DNA of 64,000 nt from Yarrowia lipolytica. Lineage: Eukaryota; Ascomycota; Dipodascomycetes; Dipodascales. Shown here one piece after another: positions 54,758 through 64,000 of this stretch (position 1 is the first letter of the stretch; every line of letters begins with the position of its first letter). A program made the translations under genes and the position numbers. Under the pieces are notes generated by a model. That model worked only from the letters and a program-made list of their open reading frames with translations, did no database searches and was not told the origin of the DNA. The stretch spans positions 806,001 through 870,000 of the forward strand of contig NC_090775.1 of the NCBI RefSeq assembly GCF_001761485.1. Reading direction: 5' to 3'.

Positions 54758-56956
54758 ACTAAACACCGTCTACTTGGGTATCCAAACATGATCTCTCCAT
54801 CCAAAAAGCTCTCCTCCAAGCACTAACGGGTTCTAGTTTTCACGATCCAGAGAAAGAAAAAGAAAAGACCGAGGACCATGTGGTTATTGATTTCTGCACC
54901 CGGCCCAAAAGGGCAGGGAAGATACCATACGGAGCCAAACTGAGGTCTATCGGCACAACGGGCCGCTGGAACCGTCTTAGATGGAGCAACCGTGGGGTGA
55001 GCCATTTGTGAGCGTTCAACAGTGGTGAGCAATGTTTTGATCAGGCCATGGAATATGTGCTTGCCATGACCGCTCACTCTTGTACGTGTACTCGTACGGG
55101 TTGTCCTCCACTGTAAGATTGCAGTAATGGCAGTGTGCAAAGTGCAAACTCAAGCATCTGGCTATCACAGTGCTGGGACGGTCCATCAACGCCAATCAGC
55201 CGTCTATCATGACTCGAGTGCCAATCCACGGCCAATCAACACAGCTGACTACTTCGGAGCCCGTCTTTTAGGGCAATCGGCGGCCAAGCAACATTAGGGT
55301 GTCTTCGGTACGAGTACGAGTCGGAGTATCGTGCAAGTAGTGTTTGGTATGGCTGTAAATATTGTAGCTTTCGAAGCGAGACTCGGCCTTTCAACTGAGA
55401 CCCATTTGTTTTGGGAAAAAGTAATGAGCAGCTAGCGCAGAGACCGTGTGGAAACGGAGGCGAAGGACAGCCAATGTACAACTACGGTAGCTGAGACTGG
55501 GGCGAATTGTTAATTCGGTTTTATATTTAATCAAAATATGGGACTTTAAATTCCATTGAAAGAACTATAGCAAGACATTAGAGCGTTCAGCTGTGGCTGT
55601 AGTTCAAGTTTAGTAATACCAGGGAATCTGAAAGAAGTAGCGAAAACAGGGTCCATTCCGAGACCAAAGCTGAGGTAACTACTATTCATATACAGTACAT
55701 ACTGACTATCAACTCCATTTAGGCGGTTCTCCTTAATGGACGTCTTCTGACTCTAGATAGTTTTAATGAGTAACCATGAACATGAACCGAATGAGTACGT
55801 ACAATCAAAACAGGTGTGAGCACTTTTTCGCACTGCATTTCAAAAGACAACTCAAGATTGACCTTTTACTCATCGAACCGAGCTATATTATGGAGTTCCG
55901 ACCACTATAAAATGTGTATGGGGTGGCCTGGGTCGGACCGCTAGACACCAACTCGTCTACAGAATTCCGACATCTGACTGTAACTCGAGACATTACCAAT
56001 CTCTGAATCGCCAGTATCCACATTACCAGACTTCAACCCATCGACCAAGACAACCGAAATACTGTGAGAAATACTGGAAACCAAAACCTGTTGCCGATCC
56101 AAGTACGATCTAATTATCTAGATACCGTAGGTAGATAGCAATGAAGAGACGTTGTTTGTAGTAGTATGGCAGCTCTACGACTGTCACTCTGCGACTCTCT
56201 AAGACTTCTTCTCCACGACGTCCCCTTTACAATATCCTCTCTCACCTGCGTACATTCGTCTCTTGGAATTTGCCAGACATCTATGATCGAGGGCTGGGCA
56301 TGTTAGGAGGCAACAGCTATATTGATTTGGAGGCAATCTGCGTGAAATTGATGAGCCGGCGTCGAAAGATCTACAACACGTACAGTACGTAAGCATGGAA
56401 ATGGCAAGAAGGCTCATCCGGACAAGCGAGAGCCCACTCTCGTCACGGGAAGTGAAAGCCGGAGGATGGAGATGCTTTAAGGAGTATATTGACGAAGAAG
56501 ACAAGTGATTCCCAAGGTCCGTACCAGTCTTGACACAGTCAATTTGAGAGCCATTGTCTTGAACGAGATGGACTCATTCAGTCCACCCACAAGTTGATAC
56601 CGCTATGTACTTGGATACTGTACTTGTAGACACTCTCCTCTAGGGTGCCACTGAATCGACCAAATTGCTGACAAATAAAGTCTTCAAGTGTGTATATATA
56701 TTCCAAGGAGTCAAGTGGTTGGCTGGAAGGACTGGAGAATCTCACTTGTCAGTTTGCGAGTTTCCAGGTGGATGGTGAATTTGATATTTTATCCGGCCCA
56801 AGTGGGACTATACTTTCAATAAAATGAAAAAAATAAATGAAAGAAATAAAATAAATAAAGTGAAAAGAAATAAAAAGAAATAAAAATAGAATAAAACACT
56901 CAGCTAGATACGAATACAAAAGGCCCAACCGAGAGATCAGCTGGTACATCAAAACT

Positions 56957-56980
56957 ACAAGTACAAGTACAAGTACAAGA
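56957..56980. repeat. CAAGTA hexanucleotide repeat
   Basis: Four consecutive copies of the hexamer CAAGTA (ACAAGTACAAGTACAAGTAC). Confidence 0.8.
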
Positions 56981-57169
56981 ACGACCCACTCGAGCTTTGC
57001 TCTCGTGTCAGCCAATACATTTACAATAAGCCCACACTCCGAGAGCACTTGAAACACCTTCGAGCTTTGCTCTCAAGGCTCTCAAGGCTCTCAGGGCTCT
57101 GAGGCTCTCAGTTCACAGTGTTCGCGTATGTCAATCATACAATACATATTTTTATTACCATGCAATCCC

Positions 57170-57938
57170 TTATCGCAGAGGAATGAACTTGGAGTTGGAG
57201 ACACCGGGTCGGCCGTGTCGGGTGGGGGTGTAGGTGATGGAGAACTCACCGAGGTACATGCCGATCATCTCGGGCTTGATCTCAACGGTGGTGAAGGACT
57301 TTCCGTTGTAGACACCAACAACAGAGCCAATCATCTCGGGGAAGATGAGCATGTTTCGCAGGTGGGTCTTGACCACGGCGGGCTTCTCGTTGGGGCCGGC
57401 GGCGAGCTTGGCCTTTCGCAGCTTGTTGATGAGAATGGTAGGCTTCTTGTTGAGGCCTCGGTTGAACCGTCTTCGGGCTCGGGCGGAAACGAGCTCCTTG
57501 AACTCGTCGGTGGAGATCTCGAGCAGATCCTTGAGGTCAACGCCTCGGTAGGAGAACTTCTTGAAGGTTCGAGCCTTTCGGGATTCTGTGTTAGTTGGAA
57601 CAGGGGAATTGGGCGTAAGCGTGTCATTTCAGATCATGTGGATCACAGAGGTCATATTGCGAGTGACATAGCTATGTCGTGTATCACAGAGGTCGTATCG
57701 CGGCTGAGATTCCTCATGCCACGTCGCGGATGACAATTATCATGCCACATCATCACACAGCTCCCGTTGCAGGTGACACCGCCCATACGGAGCCACGCCG
57801 TGGGCCACGCCGTGCAATCCTCCCTGTCATGCCACCGCAATGTCTCTGGGCGCCGTGTCGCACCAACCGTAATTCGACATGTCCTCCATACGCCGGTCTC
57901 GTTTATCGTCCATACGTACCAGCAGAAGCGTCAGCCAT
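57170..57938 (-). CDS. RPS15: 40S ribosomal protein uS19 (Rps15), spliced
   Basis: Small-subunit ribosomal protein uS19. Coding exons are 57920-57938 (19 nt, MADASA plus one base) and 57170-57585, giving 144 residues (yeast 142). The start [21 protein letters not shown] and the stretch [10 protein letters not shown] lead into [19 protein letters not shown]. The core ends [38 protein letters not shown] and the conserved [16 protein letters not shown]. The 334-bp intron begins GTACGT and ends CTAACACAG; the join completes a GAA Glu codon. It is divergent from RPP2 with 279 bp between the start regions, which contain CACGTG and GTTAGGGTTAG. A plus-strand frame over this gene is its shadow. Confidence 0.97.
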
Positions 57939-58217
57939 TTTTGTCGTTTGATGTGAGTAGGAAAAGACTTATTCAAAGTGTTGATAATCTTTTCGGTTGG
58001 GAGGAGTGAGTGGTTCCGTTTTGGAACTCCCAACACGTGATTCAGTTAGGGTTAGTAGGGTTGTGCACGGGAGAGGCGTGGTTTCCACTTCGGGACACCA
58101 AGCCACTCAAAAAGCTTATTTTCTGTCCGACCCACTCTTTTTTCAAAACCACATCTTTGAGATTTTTCCTTCACAAGAAATAGTCTGCTTCCAACAGCTT
58201 AAATTTGATTATTTACA
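57939..58217. promoter_or_regulatory. shared divergent promoter of RPS15 and RPP2
   Basis: The 279-bp spacer separates two ribosomal-protein genes. It contains CACGTG (58034-58039) and GTTAGGGTTAG (about 58045-58055) within 22 bp. The pair resembles Cbf1 and Tbf1 sites, which act on ribosomal-protein genes in Candida albicans. The 5' UTR of RPP2 occupies the right part. Confidence 0.55.
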
Positions 58218-58811
58218 AGTGAGTACGGCAGCCAGAGAGGTCTGGCGACGACGACAACCACGACAGCAACGACAAATTGGCGACGATTCTTACCTCGTGG
58301 TACTGTCATTGCAAACAGGATCGAAGACCGGTGGTGAAGTTCGATTTATTGTTTAACGACTGTTTGACGATTGATTGAGAAATGTTCCACAACTGTTCTG
58401 ACTGTTCCAAGACTGTTTAATGACTGTTGGACTGTTCCAAGACTCATCTCGTTCACCTCGATCACCTCCTCCATACTAACCACAGTGAAGTACCTCGCCG
58501 CTTACCTCCTGCTTAACGCCGCTGGCAACACCTCTCCCTCCGCTGCCGACATCGAGAAGGTCATCTCTTCCGTCGGTATCGAGGTTGACTCCGAGCGAGT
58601 CGCCGCCCTTCTCAAGGACCTTGAGGGCAAGTCTGTTGACGAGCTCGTTGCCGAGGGTACCGAGAAGCTCGCTTCCGTTCCTTCCGGAGGTGCCGCCCCC
58701 GCTGCTGCTGGTGGTGCCGCCGCCGGCTCTTCCGACGCTCCCGCCGCCGAGGAGAAGGAGGAGGAGAAGGAGGAGTCCGACGACGACATGGGCTTCGGTC
58801 TGTTCGACTAA
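58218..58811 (+). CDS. RPP2: 60S acidic ribosomal protein P2, start codon split by an intron
   Basis: Acidic stalk protein P2 that recruits translation GTPases. The family start [10 protein letters not shown] requires an ATG, yet the genome reads CACAGTGAAGTACCTC at 58481-58496: only TG of the start codon is present, right after an acceptor (CTAACCACAG). A donor GTGAGT at 58219 follows an A at 58218, so splicing out 58219-58485 (267 bp) creates ATG AAG TAC. The CDS is then 58218 plus 58486-58811, 108 residues (yeast P2 106). The body has [20 protein letters not shown], the Ala/Gly hinge and the invariant tail [16 protein letters not shown]. An in-frame ATG at 58371 inside the intron would add 38 unconserved residues and is rejected. 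Confidence 0.93.
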
Positions 58812-60612
58812 ACGCTCTAGAATCTTGTCAGAGTCCAAAAATAAAAATGTACATCTTATGTTCTATTGGTTGTATGAGTGTGTATGATGCGATCGTGTTG
58901 TGTAGGTCAATGTATTTATTTTTTTAAATAATTCCATGATTTTTGGAATACCAAACCGAAGTTAGAAAAAATATAAAGTGAATTCATTGGATTCGATTTC
59001 CCGTCAATTTCAATCATTTCCCATCCTTTTTCAACTACTCGTACAAGTACTTGGGGGTCAATGTCATCCAGTTTGGTGCCATTTGTTCAAATTCAAATTC
59101 AACTTTTTCACCTTTCCAGCATATTCCAATCTATTCAATTAATTCAATTCCCATCAAGACATAGCAATCAGAAAACGAGCATGTACATACTCTACGTACC
59201 GTACATAGCATACTCGCAATACTCTGACTGTGTTGGACTTTTCGAGACACCCGAACGTCCACTAATCCTTGAACCTGATCACTCGGTCTACCGATCTCAC
59301 TAATGACCTACAACTGCTCCACTATCCACTGCTGTCCATTGTGGAGTCATTGGTAGAGGACAGAGCGAATGGCCAACTACGATACCAACCGTACCGCACC
59401 GCACAGTACCTATTCACTAGATGCGGGACAAATAACTGGTGGTCAGTTTGCGACTGTCCGAGTGATGAGATCAATCATTATAGTACATACAGTACAGTAC
59501 ATACATGCTTTGATCAACTACTGGCGACCGATGTGGCAGAATATAGGTTTCTGACACAGTTCTACCCTCACAATCGTCTCCAATCCCACTGACTCACCAA
59601 TTCTTTCCGTCGATTTGGAACCGCTTTTCAACTCGAACGGTGTCTGGAGCTCTCTCAGTCTCGCCTGTTCGGTTGTTGAAATTCCAGTGCTGGAACTGAT
59701 CACGAGGATGCGTACTCGTTGATCGAATGGACCTCCGCAGCTGACCACACGTCCAACATGCCACCATTGGATGTGAATGGTGGATCCCTTTGAGTGAATC
59801 ACCTTCCAGCCTTGAGTGAATGTCTCAATCCCACCAACCATCCGGTTGGAGAGAGTCCTAAAGAGTTGCTCACACTCTCTTGAGGAGTGGGTAGAGAACA
59901 GGGCCAAACCCATCTACTCAAGCGGATTTACCATTATGAATGGGAACAAGACTTTTCCGCTCAGAAAGACTCACAGAAAGACTCACAGAAAGACCCACAG
60001 AAAGATGAGAAGTAGCCTTGAGTCAGCTCATTGGGTATACTAAGCCATCAAATGAAGGAACTGTTCTCAGCCCAGTCACAAGTCCATGGAGTCCACGGCC
60101 GGTCTACGAGACGGTCAACTTCCAACACAGTGCGAGTTTTGATACTCTCGTCGACATCAATCAGCAATAGAAGCCCTTTTCCTGGTGAACTCGTCTTCTG
60201 AGAACGTACATACCGAACCTGTATTACCGCCGTATGTACTGTCTAGTGATAGCTGTATGCGTCGTTGCGCTGCTAGAATGACCGCTGAAAAGCATCTGGC
60301 TAACCAACAAAAACAGTACAGTACTCCAATCAGGTCAGTCATCTTTCGAAAGCACTTGCTGGTCCTCGAGTCAAGTATGTACACTGGTCTTCACAAACGG
60401 GTCCTGACAAGTACAGACTCTCCAGCTGATCTAGTCAAACTTGGCGGAAATTGTACTGGCGCCTTGACTGTCTCGACTGTAGCTGTTCTACCAGGAAAGG
60501 GCTTTCAGCGATTAGAACCGTCCCTGGGCCGGCTCTCAAATCGGGGACACCTTCATCCATCCATTACAACCCTACATACACATCGTTACTATTCATATAT
60601 TTGCTGATCAAC
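58812..60612. other. 1.8 kb intergenic region
   Basis: It contains AT-rich sequence at 58915-58985, a TACAAGTACTTG motif at 59042-59053, and a 12-bp tandem repeat at 59963-60010. Small frames have no recognisable domains. Confidence 0.6.
59963..60010. repeat. 12-bp tandem repeat (AGAAAGACTCAC)
   Basis: Three copies plus a partial one. The unit is a multiple of three, so it gives a short HRKT repeat in one frame, but no gene is supported. Confidence 0.85.
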
Positions 60613-62349
60613 CTACAACTTGTCAGGATCGACTCTGCCGGAGTTGACGACATTCTGCTTAAAGGCTAGATTGTCGTCCAGCTTGTGCTCGGCCTTGTTG
60701 CCGATATGGGAGGGCTGTAGATCGTGGGTTCGCTGCTGCTTCTGGGAGGTGGTGGACGCGGCGGGAATCGGGTTCTCGGAGTAGGTGGGCACAACTGATC
60801 CGCCCTCAACCGCCTCCTTCTTGGTCTCGAGCACGCCGTCCAGAGTCCGTTCGGCCTTGCTGCTGAGATGAGAAGGCTGCAGATCGTGGGTGATGGGCTC
60901 CTTGTGGGAGGTGGACGCGGCAGGGATCGTGGCGCTGGTGAACTCCTTCTTTTCGTCTTGTTGGAAGGGGTTCAAAGAAGCGCCAGAGGTGCCAGAAGAA
61001 CGAGTACCATGCTTGGAGGTGGAATTGGCCAATGGCTGGGAAGGAACGGCTCGAGAATGACCATGGGAATCGACAGGAGACACCTTGCCGTCCTCAATAA
61101 TATCGTGCTTTCGCTCGACAGCAGAGTTCAACTTATCGTAGGCCTTGTTGCTAAGATGCGAGGGCTGCAGATCATGTTGTCTAGGCTGGTTCTGGGAAGT
61201 GGTGGAGGCTGCGGGGATGGGGTTTTCCGCATAAGTGGGCACCACAGAACCTCCCGAAACAGCCTCCTTCTTGGTTTCCAGAGTATGCTCCAGTTTGTTC
61301 TCGGCAGCATGGCTCAGATGAGAGGGCCGCAGGTCATGGGTGACGCGCTCCTTGTGGGAGGTGGAAGCTGCCGGAATGGTGGCGGTGGTGTACTCGTCCT
61401 TCTCGTCATTCTGGAACTTGCTCAAGGGAGGAGCATGGGAGGTCTGAGAAGAAGTCACATCTCGAGAAGGAACGGCTCGTGACTGACCCGTGGCATCAAT
61501 GGGATCGACCAGACCGTTGTCCACCGCCTGCTGTTTCACGTCCAGCACGTTTTCAATCTTGTCGGCCTGCTTGTGGGTCAGATGAGAGGGAAGCAGATCG
61601 TGGGTGACGGGCTGATTCTGGGAGGTGGTGGAAGCGGCAGGAATGGTGGCAGAGGTGAATTCGGCCTTCTCGTCCCGTTGGATTGACTCCAGAGTAGGCG
61701 GAGCATTGTGGGCCAAACCACTCTTGTCCACGTGACCCTGTCCGTAGGCATCCTGGGGGTCCACCAGGCCGCCCTGAACAGCCTCGTGTTTGGCCTCGAG
61801 AGTGTCTTCCAACTTGGTAGCATCTCGGTTGGAGAGATGTGACGGCTTGAGATCGTGGTCAGCGTGCTTGGAGGTCTTGTTGTGGTGGCCAGAAACAAGT
61901 CCCTGGGGCACAGACGAGTCTGTGGCTGCAATCGGATCCACCAGACCTCCCGCTACCGCCTCTCGCTTGGTCTCCAGAGTCTCGTCCAGCTTATGGGCAG
62001 CCTTGGGGTCCAGATGCGACGGTTTAAGATCATGGGTGACCTTTTCGTCGGCTGCTCCGGGGAAAGCTCCGGGAATGTTCTGGGTGTGATTGTCCAGGTC
62101 GCCCTCGGCAAAAATGAGCACGTTGTTGAGATTCCCCTGGGGATCTTTCTCGGTGGGAACGCCGTCATCGACCTTCCAGACTCCGTCCACGTAGAACTTG
62201 TACACCGTCTTCTCCTTGGGCAACTTGACGGTTTTGGCAAACCCCTTGGGGGTCTTGTCCAGCTTGACGGACTTGGACCAGTTGTCAAAGGTGCCAGAAA
62301 CAACCACCTCCGAGCCGCCATACGGCCATTCAAAAGTGTACTCGACCAT
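60613..62349 (-). CDS. Crp1/Mdg1-like protein: AMPK-type glycogen-binding domain plus seven HDLxPSHL repeats
   Basis: 578 residues, unspliced. Residues 1-82 form a CBM48/AMPK1-type carbohydrate-binding domain: YTFEWPYGGSEVVVSGTFDNWS, KLPKEKTVYKFYVDGVWKVDD and NNVLIF, as in yeast Crp1 and Mdg1. The rest is built of seven copies of a 35-45-residue unit beginning HDLxPSHL (H106, H165, H250, H338, H392, H488, H542), followed by a helix (KLDETLETKREAV type) and GGxVxP. Between them a second motif, DEKxEFTSATIPAAS, recurs three times. Crp1 binds cruciform DNA and Mdg1 affects pheromone signalling in yeast; the biochemical role here is not shown. A CT microsatellite at about 62396-62411 lies 50 bp upstream of the ATG. 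Confidence 0.82.
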   Translation of the reverse strand: MVEYTFEWPYGGSEVVVSGTFDNWSKSVKLDKTPKGFAKTVKLPKEKTVYKFYVDGVWKVDDGVPTEKDPQGNLNNVLIFAEGDLDNHTQNIPGAFPGAADEKVTHDLKPSHLDPKAAHKLDETLETKREAVAGGLVDPIAATDSSVPQGLVSGHHNKTSKHADHDLKPSHLSNRDATKLEDTLEAKHEAVQGGLVDPQDAYGQGHVDKSGLAHNAPPTLESIQRDEKAEFTSATIPAASTTSQNQPVTHDLLPSHLTHKQADKIENVLDVKQQAVDNGLVDPIDATGQSRAVPSRDVTSSQTSHAPPLSKFQNDEKDEYTTATIPAASTSHKERVTHDLRPSHLSHAAENKLEHTLETKKEAVSGGSVVPTYAENPIPAASTTSQNQPRQHDLQPSHLSNKAYDKLNSAVERKHDIIEDGKVSPVDSHGHSRAVPSQPLANSTSKHGTRSSGTSGASLNPFQQDEKKEFTSATIPAASTSHKEPITHDLQPSHLSSKAERTLDGVLETKKEAVEGGSVVPTYSENPIPAASTTSQKQQRTHDLQPSHIGNKAEHKLDDNLAFKQNVVNSGRVDPDKL

Positions 62350-64000
62350 GTTGATTGATTTGATTGATGTAATAGAGTGAATTGAAGAAGACGTTCTCTC
62401 TCTCTCTCTCTATCACTCACTTGCGGTCTCACTCCAGGACAAGTAGCAATACCCTCTTGCCCATAAGCTCGGATTGATATGCCAGATAGCAATGTTCAAA
62501 CAAGGGTTAAACGCGGGTCATATGGGTCGAAAAAGGACTCATTGGGGTCTACTTCTCCGTGCAAACACAAATAACCAACTCGCGTGTCTTCATCCTTCTT
62601 ACTTGGCCAATTGACAACGGTTCTCTGTCCCACAGCAAGATTCAGGCGGTATCGATATGCCGCATGATGCAGGAAGGCCTAGCACCAGTATGCGATGAGG
62701 TCAATGGTGTACAATTGGCGATGAGGCATCTGAAGGCCGAGATGAGTCTGAAGGCGTAGATGTTGATTTGACAGACAGAACAAAGCTTTCATTTCTGCCA
62801 AGTTGGTTAATTTCAAAATTTCGAATAAAATCACAATAAATACCAATATTGGTTTTCGAAACTTCCTGTGAATTTAAACGTTTTTTTTTTAAAAAATAAC
62901 CCAACTGGCCCGATATAGCGGTTGTGAGTGATATCTCTGTGTTTGCAGTTGTCATTTAGGCCTTGACAAAATTCACCAAAGAGCAAGTGCTACAAATACG
63001 TGTACTATCGTATCGTTCTTTACCCACACTCTTACCTTCTCATAAGTCACGTGCTGTTGGAGAAGAACACGTGACATCAACAAATACCAGCCCCTCCATC
63101 CTTCGTGCCATCACGTGACCAGACACCTTCCGTGCCAACTTTCTTGTCGTGTTCCAGAAGAATGTGGCAATGTGGGAAAAGTATGACGTCACCTGAACAG
63201 GGTGTTTGGGTGTTTGGTGATGTCTCGACGTCTGGGGCGCTCTGTTTGTGTTACTAGATCTGTGGTCTTTTTGCAACGTTTTTGTCCCCTCCCTCGGACC
63301 CCAATGGATTCTCCACTTGTAGTATTCACTCTACTCTACCATATCGCCATCTCTTGCCCCTAATATGGTATGTCTTGAATTGATAATGCACTGAAGGAGG
63401 TCGGAGAAGCGTCTTCTGAGACGATATCTGTACGACAAAAGGAGGATATTATTACATCATTCGACTCAAAAATCAGCGCTGGTTTGAATGGTATCATAAT
63501 ATCCACCTCTTATAGTACAAAAATGTTGCGTTAGTTGTAGATTTTTGCGTCCTTTTTTTTTTTTTTTTTTCTTCTTTTCTTCGATCTGGAAGAAGATGCG
63601 TTCGTAAAAAATAGTGCAGGGCTAAAGTGGCTATCAGCGGTTATAGGCCGGAGGGTGACTGGTACGATACGAGTACGAGTACAAGTACAAGTACGTGCCC
63701 ATACCAGGCCCTAGACCAAAATATGTGGGCTAGTATGCTGACAAATCACGCAATAAGCCGTCTTTGTCGCCCCATATTCGCCAATATGCCCCATTGCACA
63801 ATGGTTGCCCCGGATGTCTGGCCCTCGTTAAACTTGGTTCGTTGTTGGTCAGCTTTGTCCGCCAAGTCCGCGTCACCGAAACCGAGCCGGCCAAAAGACA
63901 CACGGCATACAGCAGACACTTTTCTAGGGGGAAGGGACAAGGAGGAGGGGGAAGGGACAAGCAGGAGTATATATGCGGTGGGGATGGTCACATGACATGC
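62350..64000. other. 1.65 kb right flank, no gene supported
   Basis: It contains the promoter of the Crp1-like gene with a CT repeat (about 62396-62411), three CACGTG boxes at 63048-63117, an A/T run at 62881-62898 and a T run around 63557-63571. GTACGAGTACAAGTAC repeats occur at 63663-63690. No gene reaches the right edge with recognisable motifs. Confidence 0.55.
63048..63117. promoter_or_regulatory. cluster of three CACGTG boxes
   Basis: CACGTG at 63048-63053, 63068-63073 and 63112-63117, all within 70 bp. The nearest called gene starts 700 bp to the left; the target may be beyond the right edge. Confidence 0.45.

Larger units (their letters stand above)
52589..57169. other. 4.6 kb gene-free region with tandem repeats
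   Basis: This is the longest stretch without a supported gene. It contains an 18-bp degenerate repeat near 53140-53190, 15-bp and 11-bp repeats at 53941-54048, an 8-bp repeat at 54647-54757, CAAGTA repeats at 56957-56980 and GGCTCTCA-type repeats at 57060-57110. No frame shows domains, and no ncRNA was recognised. Confidence 0.6.

Noticed and set aside
56199-56504. 101-codon minus-strand frame in the gene-free region
   Set aside because: Cys/Ser-rich translation without motifs, and no promoter or conservation evidence.
58371-58485. in-frame ATG upstream of P2 at 58371
   Set aside because: It adds 38 unconserved residues, lies inside the inferred intron and bypasses a good acceptor; the split-ATG model gives the family's normal start and length.

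Overview
The window looks like a chromosomal segment of the yeast Yarrowia lipolytica or a very close relative. The evidence is indirect but consistent. All seven introns I can place end in the same compact signal, CTAAC followed by 1-2 bases and CAG, and start with GTGAGT, GTAAGT or GTACGT. Ribosomal protein genes carry an intron at or just after the start codon. Coding regions are GC-rich with long intergenic spacers, and the proteins read as diverged ascomycete-yeast orthologues. From memory, the gene coded at 30.3 kb (MVD1) lies on chromosome F in that species; I could not check this.

Layout: 22 protein-coding genes are supported. 1.6-16.5 kb: a secreted exo-beta-1,3-glucanase, a DUF2841 protein, a membrane RING-H2 E3 ligase, a spliced SNX3/Grd19 sorting nexin, the APC/C subunit Apc5, and a Rim2-type mitochondrial carrier. 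19.5-33.2 kb: RPL21 and RPS9 (both spliced), the RNA polymerase II subunit RPB3 (with a 1.1 kb intron), the WD40 ribosome-biogenesis protein JIP5, COQ2 for ubiquinone, MVD1 for the mevalonate pathway, and a DUF2804 protein. 36.4-52.6 kb: RPS1, the DNA-damage-tolerance ATPase/E3 RAD5, an unrecognised mitochondrial coiled-coil protein, a probable INO80 subunit (IES4), the APC/C-type E2 UBC11, and an unrecognised secreted Ser/Ala/Pro-rich protein with a duplicated 13-residue peptide. 57.2-62.4 kb: a divergent RPS15/RPP2 pair sharing a 279 bp promoter region, and a Crp1/Mdg1-like carbohydrate-binding protein with seven HDLxPSHL repeats.

Functional themes are translation (RPL21, RPS9, RPS1, RPS15, RPP2, JIP5), ubiquitin (RING ligase, Apc5, Ubc11, Rad5) and isoprenoid/quinone synthesis (MVD1, COQ2). 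As usual in yeasts the genes are monocistronic, and neighbours need not share a pathway. No complete tRNA, rRNA, CRISPR array or intact mobile element was seen. The spacers (up to 4.6 kb) hold short tandem repeats, many CACGTG boxes and many copies of a CTACAAGTAG-type motif. There is also a 19-pair hairpin at 1.25 kb and a decayed coding-like stretch near 19 kb.

The most interesting items are the secreted protein with a duplicated, synonymously diverged peptide on either side of a Lys-Arg site; the RPP2 gene, whose ATG is split by its intron; the seven-repeat Crp1-like protein; and ribosomal-protein promoters that pair TTAGGGTT with CACGTG.
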